Assembly: GCA_964498065.1 (NCBI GenBank)
Contig: CAZCFZ010000006.1
Coordinates: forward strand, 30,992-94,991
Direction: 5' to 3'
DNA from: FEN-1297 sp964498065
GTDB taxonomy: Bacteria > Bacteroidota > Ignavibacteria > Ignavibacteriales > Ignavibacteriaceae
DNA length: 64,000 nucleotides
A program made the position numbers and the translations under genes. Below the pieces are notes generated by a model. That model was not told where the DNA came from and did not search any database. It was given only the letters and a program-made list of their open reading frames with translations. Every line of letters begins with the position of its first letter. Within the stretch, counting starts at the first letter, position 1. This document shows, one piece after another, positions 55,817 through 64,000 of the stretch.

Positions 55817-56659
55817 TTACAACTTGCCAAATTTTTTTTTCCGATAATCAATGTAGCCTTTCAGCATCATCTTTACTTTTTTCAATTTGTTACTGTCATA
55901 AAGAATAATTTCAAGTAATTCCCGTTTCATATTTCTTCTGTCTTCTTTTAGATATTCAGGGAATATTTTCTTATATAAATTATCGACATATAAACGGTTT
56001 CTCATTCTATAATAAATTCTGACCGGAGTGTGGTTAGTGGGATATAAATAATGACTGAAAAATTTCTTTCTAGATGCATTTCCGACTTTATGATATAATA
56101 TTGCACCAGATACTTTTACAATTTTGTATCCGTGTTTATTTAGTCTTAAACAGAACTCGTGATCGACATGATCAATAAATAATTTATCCAGATATCCTCC
56201 GACCCTTTTATAGGCTGCAAGATTTACAAGATTGCCGCTTGTCATAGTATAAAGTACTTCATCGGCTTTCCCAGCTTTGGGCTTCTGCTGTATATCAGGA
56301 TCTATATGTTCGGCTGCTACGATACCTATATTATCCGAAGAATCCATGATGGACATCAGCTTTTCTACCATACCCTGAGAAGCATTGCTGTCGTGATCCA
56401 TTGTAAGAAGATAATCAAAGCCTTCGTTTAATGCTTTTCCGGCAGCAATATTCAATGCGGTGGCAATGCCAATATTCGAGTTGCTGCATATGTATTCGAC
56501 TTTTTCAAGCAAACGAATTTTTTCAACTAGATCATTGTTTGTTCTTTCCGAGTTATCTATCGCATATATTTTATCCACCTGATCTATATATGAGTTTATA
56601 TTACCCATCATCAGGTTATCAGGGTTGTATAAAACGATAACCGCCGCTACCTTATGCAT
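55817..56659 (-). CDS. Family 2 glycosyltransferase, rhamnosyltransferase type
   Basis: A 280-residue GT2 close in layout to the one at 49184-50059: AAVIVLYNPDNLM, YAIDNSERTNND, SNIGIATALNIAAGKAL, LLTMDHDSNASQ, DHEFCLRLNKHG and VKMMLKGYIDYRK at the end. Catalytic features appear intact. It lies downstream of the GT4 gene by 70 bases and upstream of the three T9SS genes. Confidence 0.9.
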   Translation of the reverse strand: MHKVAAVIVLYNPDNLMMGNINSYIDQVDKIYAIDNSERTNNDLVEKIRLLEKVEYICSNSNIGIATALNIAAGKALNEGFDYLLTMDHDSNASQGMVEKLMSIMDSSDNIGIVAAEHIDPDIQQKPKAGKADEVLYTMTSGNLVNLAAYKRVGGYLDKLFIDHVDHEFCLRLNKHGYKIVKVSGAILYHKVGNASRKKFFSHYLYPTNHTPVRIYYRMRNRLYVDNLYKKIFPEYLKEDRRNMKRELLEIILYDSNKLKKVKMMLKGYIDYRKKKFGKL

Positions 56660-56729
56660 TTTTAATTTCTTTTAATAATAACTTTTGTAATTCTTAATTT
56701 ATTTCGCGCGCCGATAAACATGTTCCGCA

Positions 56730-57935
56730 TTAAATCCTTTTATAAATAGCCAGATATAAATATAAAGAATCCTCCATATTATATTCCTTCTCAGCAGCAT
56801 TCCTGCACCTTAAATAAATATCTGGATCTTTTAGCAATTCTTTTAGTTCTTTTACGGCTGTTTCGTGATCCTTATTTATAACAATAACGCCGATATTATA
56901 ACGCTTAATAATTTCACCGGTGTCCCCCACTCCCTCGCTAACAACAACCGGGAGGCCGGCAGAGAGATATTCGGCAAACTTTAAAGGCGATGAAACGTTA
57001 TTAACAATATTGTTTTCTCTTAAGAGCAAACCGAAATTTCCGCTTAACAGATTAACAAAGACATTATCCGGATTTACTTCGGAAATCTCTGAATATTGAT
57101 AAAGTTCACCGAAATTCGTTATCAGTTTCTTGAATTTTTCGCTTTCATAAGTCATTACCTTAAAATGAAAATTTTCTATTTCCGATACGCATTTTTGAGC
57201 AAAAGAAAAGATCTCGTTTATATTCTGCCATTTTGCCGATGAACCGGAATAAACACCTTCAATCTTATTTGAAATTTTTCTTCCGGCTAGATCATCTTGC
57301 TTAATTTCGCTGCTTATCAGCGTTTTATTATTAATTACCGATATTTTTTCCGACAAGTTTTTTAACTCAGGATGATCCCGGAGCAGCGCGTTTCGGAAGA
57401 CTTTTGACACCACTACAATATGATCGGATTTTTTAAGCACCTGATTTTCGAGAGCTTTAAATATTTTTTCCTTTAATCCTCCTCGTTTCCATTGTTCCAG
57501 ATATATCTGCTCTTCGATGAAAACTCCCCGGTTATCGTAAATCAACTTTAAATTTGGATAAATAGCTTTTAGGAATAATCCTATTATTGCTGGATAAAGA
57601 CTCCTGGCGTGAATTATATCTATCTTTTCCCGTGATATTATTTTTCTTGCTGCTATAAACCCGCTTGAAAAATAGTTCAACAAAAAAGAAATAACGTTGT
57701 TTTCTTTAAGAAAAGCTTTATGGAATGAAATAATACCGGAGTATTGGTCTACGGTCTCTTTGTAGCGTTCATTTTCATCTATTGATTTTTGCCGTACTTC
57801 GAAAGAAAGGACAAAACATCTGAAACCGTTCTCGGATAAAGACCGGAAAAGCGGCAGTCCCTGAGAGTGTATAATAGGATTAAGTACACTGCTGTCGCTG
57901 AAGAAAAGAACTCCTTTCTTTTTTGTTTCTTTCAT
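56730..57935 (-). CDS. Family 4-type glycosyltransferase
   Basis: About 401 residues, GT-B fold. GVLFFSDSSVLNPII at the N terminus, HARSLYPAIIGLFLKAIYP, VYSGSSAKWQNINEI, and a donor-site stretch FAEYLSAGLPVVVSEGVGDTG near the C terminus. ATG 57935 is preferred to TTG 57947; neither has a strong Shine-Dalgarno. Substrates unknown. Confidence 0.85.
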   Translation of the reverse strand: MKETKKKGVLFFSDSSVLNPIIHSQGLPLFRSLSENGFRCFVLSFEVRQKSIDENERYKETVDQYSGIISFHKAFLKENNVISFLLNYFSSGFIAARKIISREKIDIIHARSLYPAIIGLFLKAIYPNLKLIYDNRGVFIEEQIYLEQWKRGGLKEKIFKALENQVLKKSDHIVVVSKVFRNALLRDHPELKNLSEKISVINNKTLISSEIKQDDLAGRKISNKIEGVYSGSSAKWQNINEIFSFAQKCVSEIENFHFKVMTYESEKFKKLITNFGELYQYSEISEVNPDNVFVNLLSGNFGLLLRENNIVNNVSSPLKFAEYLSAGLPVVVSEGVGDTGEIIKRYNIGVIVINKDHETAVKELKELLKDPDIYLRCRNAAEKEYNMEDSLYLYLAIYKRI

Positions 57936-57964
57936 AGGATAAGACAAAATTCATTCTAATATTA

Positions 57965-58885
57965 TTAAATCGCCTTGGAATAATTCTCAATTATACTGCG
58001 ATATGCATTTTTGAAATTACTTTTTTCTCCCTTTTGTCTGTATAAAGTCAATTGTTTCAGAAAGAACATGGTTATTATAACATTTTTAAGTACGAACAAC
58101 CTCAAAGATGAATAATGTTTTCTAAAAAATTTTAATTTGCTTTCGTATCCCAGTTTCATTCTTAAGGGCATGTCCTTACCGGTAACCAGGCTTTTTTCAT
58201 GGACTATTTTCTCTTTTAAATAATAAATGACTTTATACCCCGTATGTTTTTTCGTCCGGTAACATAAATCCACTTCCTCCGTAAATAGAAAATAATCTTC
58301 GTCGAATCCTTTCAGCTCTCTGTAAAGATCAGCTTTAATCAACATACACGATCCGAATATATAATCCACTTCCAAAATTTTCTTTTTTAATATATTGAAA
58401 TTCATGAAATTGGCTAATCTCGTTGTTCTGATGCTTATACCCGACAGATCGCCTATTTCCTTAATCAGCCCGGGAAATTTAGCGGTCGATACCTGAAATC
58501 TTCCGTCGGGAAATATCATTTTAGGTCCGATAATACCGTAATCGTTATGTTCTTTTGCAAACCGATATAATCCGAGCGGCATGTTATCTGTAAGGTAGGT
58601 ATCTGGATTAAGCAGGAGTATATATTCCCCTTTTGCATCTGCGAATCCAATATTGTTTCCGTGCCCAAAACCGTAGTTTGTTGTTAAAAAAAGGAACCGG
58701 AAATCCGGAAATTCAATTGTTAGCTGTTCTATAGAACGGTCCGGAGAATTATTGTCGACAACTATAACTTCGTACCGAATTCCTTCGGTGTATTTCTGAA
58801 CGGACTTGAGTAACTTTCGAATACTTTCCGTAAGGTTATAGTTTACTATAATTACCGATATTTCAATTGCATTTTCCATGTTCAT
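57965..58885 (-). CDS. Family 2 glycosyltransferase, WbbL type
   Basis: A 306-residue GT2 with SVIIVNYNLTESIRKL, VIVVDNNSPDRSI, NYGFGHGNNIGFADA, LLLNPDTYLTD and FTEEVDLCYRTKKHTG. It is a relative of 48229-49182, with the same C-terminal hydrophobic segment. Ten bases after the Wzy-like gene. Confidence 0.9.
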   Translation of the reverse strand: MNMENAIEISVIIVNYNLTESIRKLLKSVQKYTEGIRYEVIVVDNNSPDRSIEQLTIEFPDFRFLFLTTNYGFGHGNNIGFADAKGEYILLLNPDTYLTDNMPLGLYRFAKEHNDYGIIGPKMIFPDGRFQVSTAKFPGLIKEIGDLSGISIRTTRLANFMNFNILKKKILEVDYIFGSCMLIKADLYRELKGFDEDYFLFTEEVDLCYRTKKHTGYKVIYYLKEKIVHEKSLVTGKDMPLRMKLGYESKLKFFRKHYSSLRLFVLKNVIITMFFLKQLTLYRQKGEKSNFKNAYRSIIENYSKAI

Positions 58886-58894
58886 GATTCTGAG

Positions 58895-60316
58895 CTAAAC
58901 CGACGAACTTTCCGGCAGGGTTTCGGTTTTTGACTTAATTGCATCTCTTCTTTCAAATTCTATATATGCAAATAAAATTGCTATTAAAGCATTTGTTTTA
59001 TACTTAATTAAAAGCGGTGAAAATATTCCCAGAAACACCAGGCCTATAAATCCGCCGATTAATCCAAGTGATATTATTTTTGCACTGATATCTGTAGAGT
59101 TTTTCAAGACATACAATGCTGCCTTAAAGAATCTGAAATAGAGCCAGGAAAATAAGACAAAACCTATAATACCTCCTTTCCATAACATGTATATCCAAGA
59201 ACTATCGATATAATAAACCGGCAGCTTATTGAAGACTAAAATCTTATACTTAACATAGCTAGCCAATCCCGTGCCGAAAACCGGATGTTTCAAAAAATCC
59301 TGAACTGCATAATATCCCAATTCTATTCTCATAAGGAACGAGGAATCTTCCAACGGATTAGAAAGAGATTCGGCTCTAGCTTTTACCGATTGATTAACAA
59401 CAGCTTTTGTCTGAATGTTTCTGACGGAATCACCTGATATAAGTGCAGGGATAATTAAAAGCAGAACCATAAAGGATATCTTAAATAAGGTCAGTTTATT
59501 ATTATGTTTCAGGTAAAAGACATATACGGCAAGCATTACCAAAAATGTAATAACCCAGAGGGATCTCGTCAGTGTAACGAAAGTCCCGGCGATTAATACA
59601 GTCAGCATAATAAAGGAAACCAGCCTTTTATCCTTACGAAAAAGAAAATACGCGAATACCACTCCGATAGGTAGAGGAAGAAAACCCGATTGAAAAGTCA
59701 CAAAACGACCCCGGAATACTATCAGATCAAATATCAAATACTGCACGGCAATTAAAATTGACAGCCACAGTAAAAATTTCAATACGGTTAAATATTTATC
59801 GCGGTTTTTCAATAAATACAAGACCGGAAAAATGAGCATATATAAACCGAAGTGGATAAATTCAATCAATATCCATTCTGTGTCCCTGCCTTGTGACAAC
59901 GCGGCTAAAGCAATTAATCCGAAATAAGCGACCAAAACTATAACGGGCAATTCCAGATAGCTAATTTTAAATGAAAAATTACCCTCGTTTAGTAAATATA
60001 AACTTATTGCAAGCAGAGCTAAACCAAACAAGGGTATAAAGCTGATCATCTCAAGGTGAAAATCGTAATGTATACCATTGTCGAGAAGCAGCAGAGGGGC
60101 AAAATTAATAAACAGCAAATATATAGACATATCTCTGAGATAACCAAAATAAAGTAAAATCGAAATTAGAAAAAACAAAAACAGCACTAACAGGAAAATT
60201 CCGTATTTCGGGAAAAAAGAAAGGACGGCAATCTGAGTAACAAGACCTAAGATTAATAGCAGGAAAAGATAAATAAATTCCCTAACCGATATTTCTTTCT
60301 TAATTTCTGAATACAT
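58895..60316 (-). CDS. O-antigen polymerase/ligase-like membrane protein (Wzy/WaaL)
   Basis: A 473-residue protein with about 12 membrane helices and one large periplasmic loop (about 290-350) containing MRIELGYYAVQDFLKHPVFGTG, the region typical of Wzy_C/WaaL proteins. It should polymerise the flipped repeat unit or ligate it to a carrier. Its place between wzx and a GT gene favours the polymerase role. Sequence in this family is too variable for a firmer call. Confidence 0.82.
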   Translation of the reverse strand: MYSEIKKEISVREFIYLFLLLILGLVTQIAVLSFFPKYGIFLLVLFLFFLISILLYFGYLRDMSIYLLFINFAPLLLLDNGIHYDFHLEMISFIPLFGLALLAISLYLLNEGNFSFKISYLELPVIVLVAYFGLIALAALSQGRDTEWILIEFIHFGLYMLIFPVLYLLKNRDKYLTVLKFLLWLSILIAVQYLIFDLIVFRGRFVTFQSGFLPLPIGVVFAYFLFRKDKRLVSFIMLTVLIAGTFVTLTRSLWVITFLVMLAVYVFYLKHNNKLTLFKISFMVLLLIIPALISGDSVRNIQTKAVVNQSVKARAESLSNPLEDSSFLMRIELGYYAVQDFLKHPVFGTGLASYVKYKILVFNKLPVYYIDSSWIYMLWKGGIIGFVLFSWLYFRFFKAALYVLKNSTDISAKIISLGLIGGFIGLVFLGIFSPLLIKYKTNALIAILFAYIEFERRDAIKSKTETLPESSSV

Positions 60317-60331
60317 TGATGTAGTAAATTT

Positions 60332-61768
60332 TTAAAATGCCTTTATTATAGTTAATAATTCATTAACTTTTTGTCTATTAAATCTAAAACTAACCGGTAC
60401 ATAAAATAACAATGCAGAAACAATAAGAATTATAAATAATTCAATGCTGGTCAGTTGCTTTATCAACAATATTTTAATTAAATAAATTAATATAAACATA
60501 CAGATGCTAATTATAAAAGTTTTTCCGAAGCTCGCTACGAATTCACCTACGGGCAGATCGATAAGTTTAAGTGGAATTACAAGTCCGGGATAAATAGTTA
60601 TCAGGTTTGCTATAAGATACCCTAAAGCCACACCGAAAATACCCCATCGAAGTCCTATCACAAAAGCCGTTACGAAAATAACTCCAGTTACCAGACCCCA
60701 TAGGAACCAAATGTCGGTCCTACCCTTCGCCTTGAATATAGTACCGGCTGGAGTATAAACAGATTGGATCATACCAATAGGAGCAAGTATAATTAAAATT
60801 GGAATAGTAACCAGCCATTTACCACCTAAAAGCGCTTTGATTAATACATCTGAAGTGGCAGTAATCCAAAGCATCAGCGGAAATGATATCATGGCAATGT
60901 TATTTACCAGCTTAATATACATTTCCCTTATTTTAGGATTATCGCCCTGAAGCTTTGAGTAAAAGGGAAACATCACACGTGAAAAAACTGCGGTAATATT
61001 CTGTAGAGGATACAACATCATTCTATAAGCTATGTTGTAATATCCTAGCTGTTCCTGTCCCAAATACTTTTGTATCAAGACATAATCCGCGTTCCTGACA
61101 AAATAATTTACAATATTAAAACCGGACAAATTCGCGCTGAAATTATATATCGATTTAACCTCCGTAAAAGAGAATAAAAATTTTGGTTTGAATGAGCTTT
61201 TCAGCCAAAGGATCATTGAAAGAGTTGCGGCATTTGCCAGACTTTGTATAACAAGACTCCACACGCCGAATCCCATAAAAGCAAGAACTATCGCACTAAC
61301 AGAACCGACAATTACGGCAAATGTTTCATAGAAAGCTATCTGCTTGAACTTTAAGTCTTTCTCTAGCAGGGTTTGGTGCATAATTGTAGCGCTGGTAATC
61401 GGAAAAGTAAATGAAAGAACCTTAAGTATATTTGTTAATTCCTCGGCATTATAAAATTCAGCTATTCCATGCGCCGAAAAATACAGCAGAATATTCATTA
61501 AAATGCCGACAGACAATACTACCCAATATATGCTGCTCAGAAATTCGTCGCTAACTTCCTTTCTCTGGATAATGGCAGCGGCTATTCCAAGATCTTTAAA
61601 GATATTCAGGAATCCGATTACAACAACGGAAGAGGTAATAAGACCGAATTCAGCAGGTTCAAGAAGTCGAGCTAATACTATTAGTGTAATTATTTGGAAA
61701 ACATGAATTGTTATTCTGGAAACCGCTGACCAAAAAATGCCGGAATGTGCATCGGATTCGGAAATCAA
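60332..61768 (-). CDS. Wzx-type oligosaccharide flippase
   Basis: About 478 residues with 12-14 membrane helices. FWSAVSRITIHVFQIITLIVLARLLEPAEFGLI at the N terminus is the RfbX/MviN-like pattern; NADYVLIQKYLGQEQLGYYNIAY follows. I set the start at TTG 61768 because AGAGGGAGG lies just upstream; the earlier in-frame TTG at 61816 would make the Shine-Dalgarno part of the coding sequence. It flips undecaprenyl-linked repeat units to the periplasm. Confidence 0.88.
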   Translation of the reverse strand: MISESDAHSGIFWSAVSRITIHVFQIITLIVLARLLEPAEFGLITSSVVVIGFLNIFKDLGIAAAIIQRKEVSDEFLSSIYWVVLSVGILMNILLYFSAHGIAEFYNAEELTNILKVLSFTFPITSATIMHQTLLEKDLKFKQIAFYETFAVIVGSVSAIVLAFMGFGVWSLVIQSLANAATLSMILWLKSSFKPKFLFSFTEVKSIYNFSANLSGFNIVNYFVRNADYVLIQKYLGQEQLGYYNIAYRMMLYPLQNITAVFSRVMFPFYSKLQGDNPKIREMYIKLVNNIAMISFPLMLWITATSDVLIKALLGGKWLVTIPILIILAPIGMIQSVYTPAGTIFKAKGRTDIWFLWGLVTGVIFVTAFVIGLRWGIFGVALGYLIANLITIYPGLVIPLKLIDLPVGEFVASFGKTFIISICMFILIYLIKILLIKQLTSIELFIILIVSALLFYVPVSFRFNRQKVNELLTIIKAF

Positions 61769-62076
61769 AATATTCCTCCCTCTATAAAGGATATTACTTT
61801 CCAATAATATTGACAAAACGGTAAGTTACTTTTTTGTCCTGCTTCCGTAAAACCGGGTGAAATCAATAACGTCATATGGCCTTTAAATTTTTCCCTATCG
61901 TGAATCCAAAATAGTTTGACTGCTCTATAGTTAGGATTTGTTCTTCATTTCCCCGAGAACAATTTTTCTTTCATTAAATTCCGGTAATCTTAAACAATTA
62001 ATAAATTATTTTTATCATTTTAATATTCAAAATTTTGCGGATCTGGCAAAATATATATACTTCTGTATTTATATAT
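61769..62076 (-). other. 308-base gap between wzz and wzx
   Basis: Holds the wzx ribosome site and AT-rich sequence. I see no conserved gene, strong hairpin or TAnnTTTG promoter in it. A wzx promoter in this gap is likely but not identified. Confidence 0.4.
61775..61782 (-). promoter_or_regulatory. Strong Shine-Dalgarno deciding the wzx start
   Basis: AGAGGGAGG on the minus strand precedes TTG 61768 by about 6 bases and fixes that codon as the start. Confidence 0.75.
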
Positions 62077-63279
62077 TTAGGAATTATATTTACCAGACTT
62101 CCATTTAAATAAGTTATTCTTTATATATATGTATCCGTTAGATTCGTTAAGATTTTTATTTTCCCTTAACAAAATAAATACTAAAGATATAAGCATTAAA
62201 ACAACGGTAATTATAAAGGCCATAATCGTTCGTTTTGGATAACTTCGTTTAGCAGGTGGAATTGCCGGATCGATCACCTGAAGTACCGGCACGTCCTTTT
62301 GTTCCTGAAACTTAGCCTGTTCATAAAGCGGCAATTCGAATTCCAGGATATTGGTATAAATCTGAACATTACCGTATAATCTGAAGTAGTTAATAACATT
62401 CTTAGGAAGGTTATTCAAAGCAAGCAAAGTATTTATGCTGTCCTTACCCACCTCTATCTGCTTTAATTTAGCAGCAAACTCTTCTGCAACTATTTTAGCA
62501 CTATGAGCCTGTGCAGAATTATTACCGTATAGTTGTTTGTAAATAGAATACTCTGTCTGTTTTTCGGCAATTTGAGCCTGAAATTTCGCCAATTGCTCCA
62601 AAATTGCTTTAGTTTGACTCTCCGCTTCGAACATACCTGTTCTTTTTTGAAATTTTTCCAGTTGATCTTCTGCATAATTCAAACTGTCTTTAACGTCGTT
62701 AACACGTTTTTCCAAAAATTCCCGGTTATCTTTTGCCTTTTTAATTTTCAATGTTACAATTTTATCGTTGAGCTGTTTAACTATAAAATTTGTCATCTCA
62801 GCGGCTAGTTGCGGCGTTGGTGCGGAAACGGTAATACTGTATGTAACACCGTCATCGTTTATGTCTGCACTTATGCTGTTCCTAAGCTGTTTTAACATAA
62901 GTTCATAATATCCGAGTGTCGTAGTGTCAATTTTATAAACTTTTATGAGATCGAATTTTTTTATGACAGAATTCAACAAGGTCCTGCTATAAACAATCGA
63001 ATTATAAATATCTACATCGGAATTTTCACCGAAGTTTCCTAAACCCAATGGCAAACCTTTCAGCCCCGAAAGTCCCGAAAGTCCCGAAAGAATTCCGCCG
63101 TTAGCTTGTTCACCAGAGGGTAATAAAAGAGATGAGGCATCAAATCTTGGGGTTACAAAGAAATAGATTGCTAAATATGATAATACCATCGAAATTATAA
63201 ACAGTAAAATGAAAAATCTTTTCCATTTTACAAATATTACTAATAAATTTAGCAGTCCGGTGTCCTTTTTTTCCGTCAT
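62077..63279 (-). CDS. Chain-length determinant (Wzz family) protein
   Basis: A 400-residue polysaccharide co-polymerase. Membrane helices at about 17-40 and 350-372 bracket a periplasmic part with a long coiled coil (about 170-255). The proline-rich PAIPPAKRSYPKRT before the second helix is typical. No BY-kinase domain is fused. Residues 61-80 are a glycine/leucine-rich stretch built from a repeated Ser-Gly-Leu unit. It sets glycan length with the Wzy-like protein. First gene of the locus, with its own promoter candidate. Confidence 0.9.
   Translation of the reverse strand: MTEKKDTGLLNLLVIFVKWKRFFILLFIISMVLSYLAIYFFVTPRFDASSLLLPSGEQANGGILSGLSGLSGLKGLPLGLGNFGENSDVDIYNSIVYSRTLLNSVIKKFDLIKVYKIDTTTLGYYELMLKQLRNSISADINDDGVTYSITVSAPTPQLAAEMTNFIVKQLNDKIVTLKIKKAKDNREFLEKRVNDVKDSLNYAEDQLEKFQKRTGMFEAESQTKAILEQLAKFQAQIAEKQTEYSIYKQLYGNNSAQAHSAKIVAEEFAAKLKQIEVGKDSINTLLALNNLPKNVINYFRLYGNVQIYTNILEFELPLYEQAKFQEQKDVPVLQVIDPAIPPAKRSYPKRTIMAFIITVVLMLISLVFILLRENKNLNESNGYIYIKNNLFKWKSGKYNS
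63065..63091 (-). repeat. Triple 9-bp tandem repeat in wzz
   Basis: CCCGAAAGT occurs three times head to tail on the plus strand (63065-63073, 63074-63082, 63083-63091, last base changed). It encodes three Ser-Gly-Leu units. Copy-number change would add or remove three residues without a frameshift. Confidence 0.85.
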
Positions 63280-63313
63280 AATTTTTACCTGAATAATTTA
63301 TTGTTTTGAAGAT

Positions 63314-63345
63314 CAAAGTTAATATAAATCCGCTAGTTTTTGCAA
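63314..63345 (-). promoter_or_regulatory. Candidate promoter of the polysaccharide locus
   Basis: On the minus strand TTG (63343-63345) is followed after 21 bases by TAACTTTG (63314-63321), fitting the Bacteroidota consensus TTG / TAnnTTTG. It lies about 35 bases upstream of the wzz start codon, and is well placed to drive the locus. Confidence 0.5.
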
Positions 63346-63537
63346 CATTAATTTTAGAGTATTTTTTATTCATTAAACTTGATTCTAAATAATTTCTCTG
63401 AATTATATACTTTCTATTTTACTTTTTATTACATATTCCCCTTCTTTATTTGACAACTATTTTAATAATTTTGAATTCTTTATGTGAAAATTAATTTTAT
63501 CATTATTTTATTTTATAATGGATATCTATTGGACTAA

Positions 63538-63885
63538 TTATTTTCAAAGCCAAACCGGAAAACAAATATTGTTATACTCGAAGACTGTTTTTTCTTCAAA
63601 GGTGATATTCCCTACAAACCATATAAAAAATTTGGTTATCACTGCAAAGATTGTTTGTCTCATTATAAAATTTTGATTTTAAAATTAAGTGCAATGGGTT
63701 TGAAAAAAAATCTGGTTTTATTCAATAATATTTTCAATAAAAATGAGTTTCATTTATATGGCCGAGGAGAAATACTATAACCAGATTTTGACTGTGATTG
63801 TTATTACTCTCCTAAATGTCCGAACAATTGTATGCAGTATCTTTATCCGGAGAAGGTGGTGGAAGTAATTAAAAAATTTGACTGA
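63538..63885 (+). pseudogene. GT9 glycosyltransferase pseudogene with internal deletion
   Basis: One plus-strand frame reads NIVILEDCFFFKGDIPYKP, YHCKDCLSHYK, then ILILKLSAMG, which is the N-terminal cysteine segment and first beta-strand of one GT9 subgroup. It runs straight into NLVLFNNIFNKNEFHLYGRG and, after an in-frame TAA (63778-63780), CDCYYSPKCPNNCMQYLYPE and KVVEVIKKFD, the C-terminal end of the same subgroup. The whole Rossmann middle (roughly 250 residues) is missing, a cysteine in the GDIPCKP-type motif is Tyr, and no start codon is visible. No product is expected. Family assignment is from memory of the motif pattern. Confidence 0.65.
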
Positions 63886-64000
63886 TGAACGTTTTCACTG
63901 CATACTATAATTATCTTAAAATCAAAAAGCTTATTATATATGTGATCTCAAATCCGAAATAGAAAGATAAAAAAGTCTCAGGTTATTCGTTAAATAAGGA
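63886..64000. other. Right edge, no feature recognised
   Basis: AT-rich sequence after the pseudogene; I see no gene, hairpin or promoter in it. Confidence 0.4.

Noticed and set aside
1..64000. Insertion sequences, phage genes or restriction-modification systems
   Set aside because: I looked for transposase, integrase, terminase, methylase and nuclease signatures among the frames and saw none; only the HicBA pair and the pseudogene suggest past mobility.

Overview
The window reads as one stretch of chromosome from an AT-rich, Gram-negative member of the Bacteroidota/Chlorobi group, most likely an Ignavibacteria-type organism. Reasons: three secreted proteins carry the C-terminal type IX secretion (T9SS) sorting domain with the NYPNPFNP...YSIP signature common in that class; a GWxTD-domain protein, a GSFTGA sigma-54 activator next to lptE, an F1Fo operon lacking atpD/atpC, and candidate promoters of the TTG-N20-TAnnTTTG kind are present. 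Unlike many Bacteroidota, many genes here have clear Shine-Dalgarno sequences, and TTG or GTG starts are frequent. I saw no tRNA, rRNA, CRISPR array, insertion sequence or prophage. Species assignment is inference.

Layout. (1) 67-8749, minus strand: TPR protein, processive-type GT2, LptE, sigma-54 regulator, metallo-beta-lactamase-fold hydrolase, SPOR protein, miaB, DUF3467 protein and a second TPR protein, with a long hairpin terminator at 7490-7540. (2) 8994-13302, the only plus-strand operon: adenosine deaminase, an unrecognised 111-residue protein, urocanate hydratase and a short 3-phosphoglycerate dehydrogenase-like enzyme. (3) 13373-27203, minus strand: MqnA-like protein, then rplS-trmD-rimM-KH-rpsP-ffh, atpG-A-H-F-E-B with AtpI/AtpZ-like proteins, bactofilin, M23 peptidase, tsaC-like gene, GT9 and a lipid A-type acyltransferase. 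(4) 27345-40343, minus strand: GWxTD protein, serA, trxA, an enoyl-ACP-reductase-like SDR, dnaE, dut, a flippase, nadC, a thioesterase, a HicBA toxin-antitoxin pair and accA. (5) 40350-63279, minus strand: a large surface-polysaccharide locus. Read in transcription order it holds a Wzz-like protein, Wzx flippase, Wzy/ligase-like protein, glycosyltransferases, three T9SS-type surface proteins, more glycosyltransferases, a DUF3473-type polysaccharide deacetylase, a methyltransferase, a polyprenyl-phosphate sugar-1-phosphate transferase, a DPM1-like enzyme and a GT2 fused to a degenerate phosphoglycosyltransferase domain. (6) 63280-64000: the wzz promoter region and the wreck of a GT9 gene on the plus strand.

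How it fits together. The polysaccharide locus has most parts of a Wzx/Wzy-type pathway: a sugar-1-phosphate transferase to start the lipid-linked unit, many glycosyltransferases, a flippase, a polymerase and a chain-length protein. Three T9SS-type cargo genes sit inside it, and the last of them is translationally coupled to a glycosyltransferase. The most notable irregularities are in this part: a chimeric T9SS gene with a probable one-base frameshift at its very end, two related glycosyltransferase blocks either side of the cargo genes, a phosphoglycosyltransferase domain without its catalytic motifs, and the GT9 pseudogene with its middle removed. I did not find a clearly new defence or mobile system; the strongest leads for something undescribed are the T9SS/polysaccharide arrangement and the add-(unknown)-hutU-PGDH operon.
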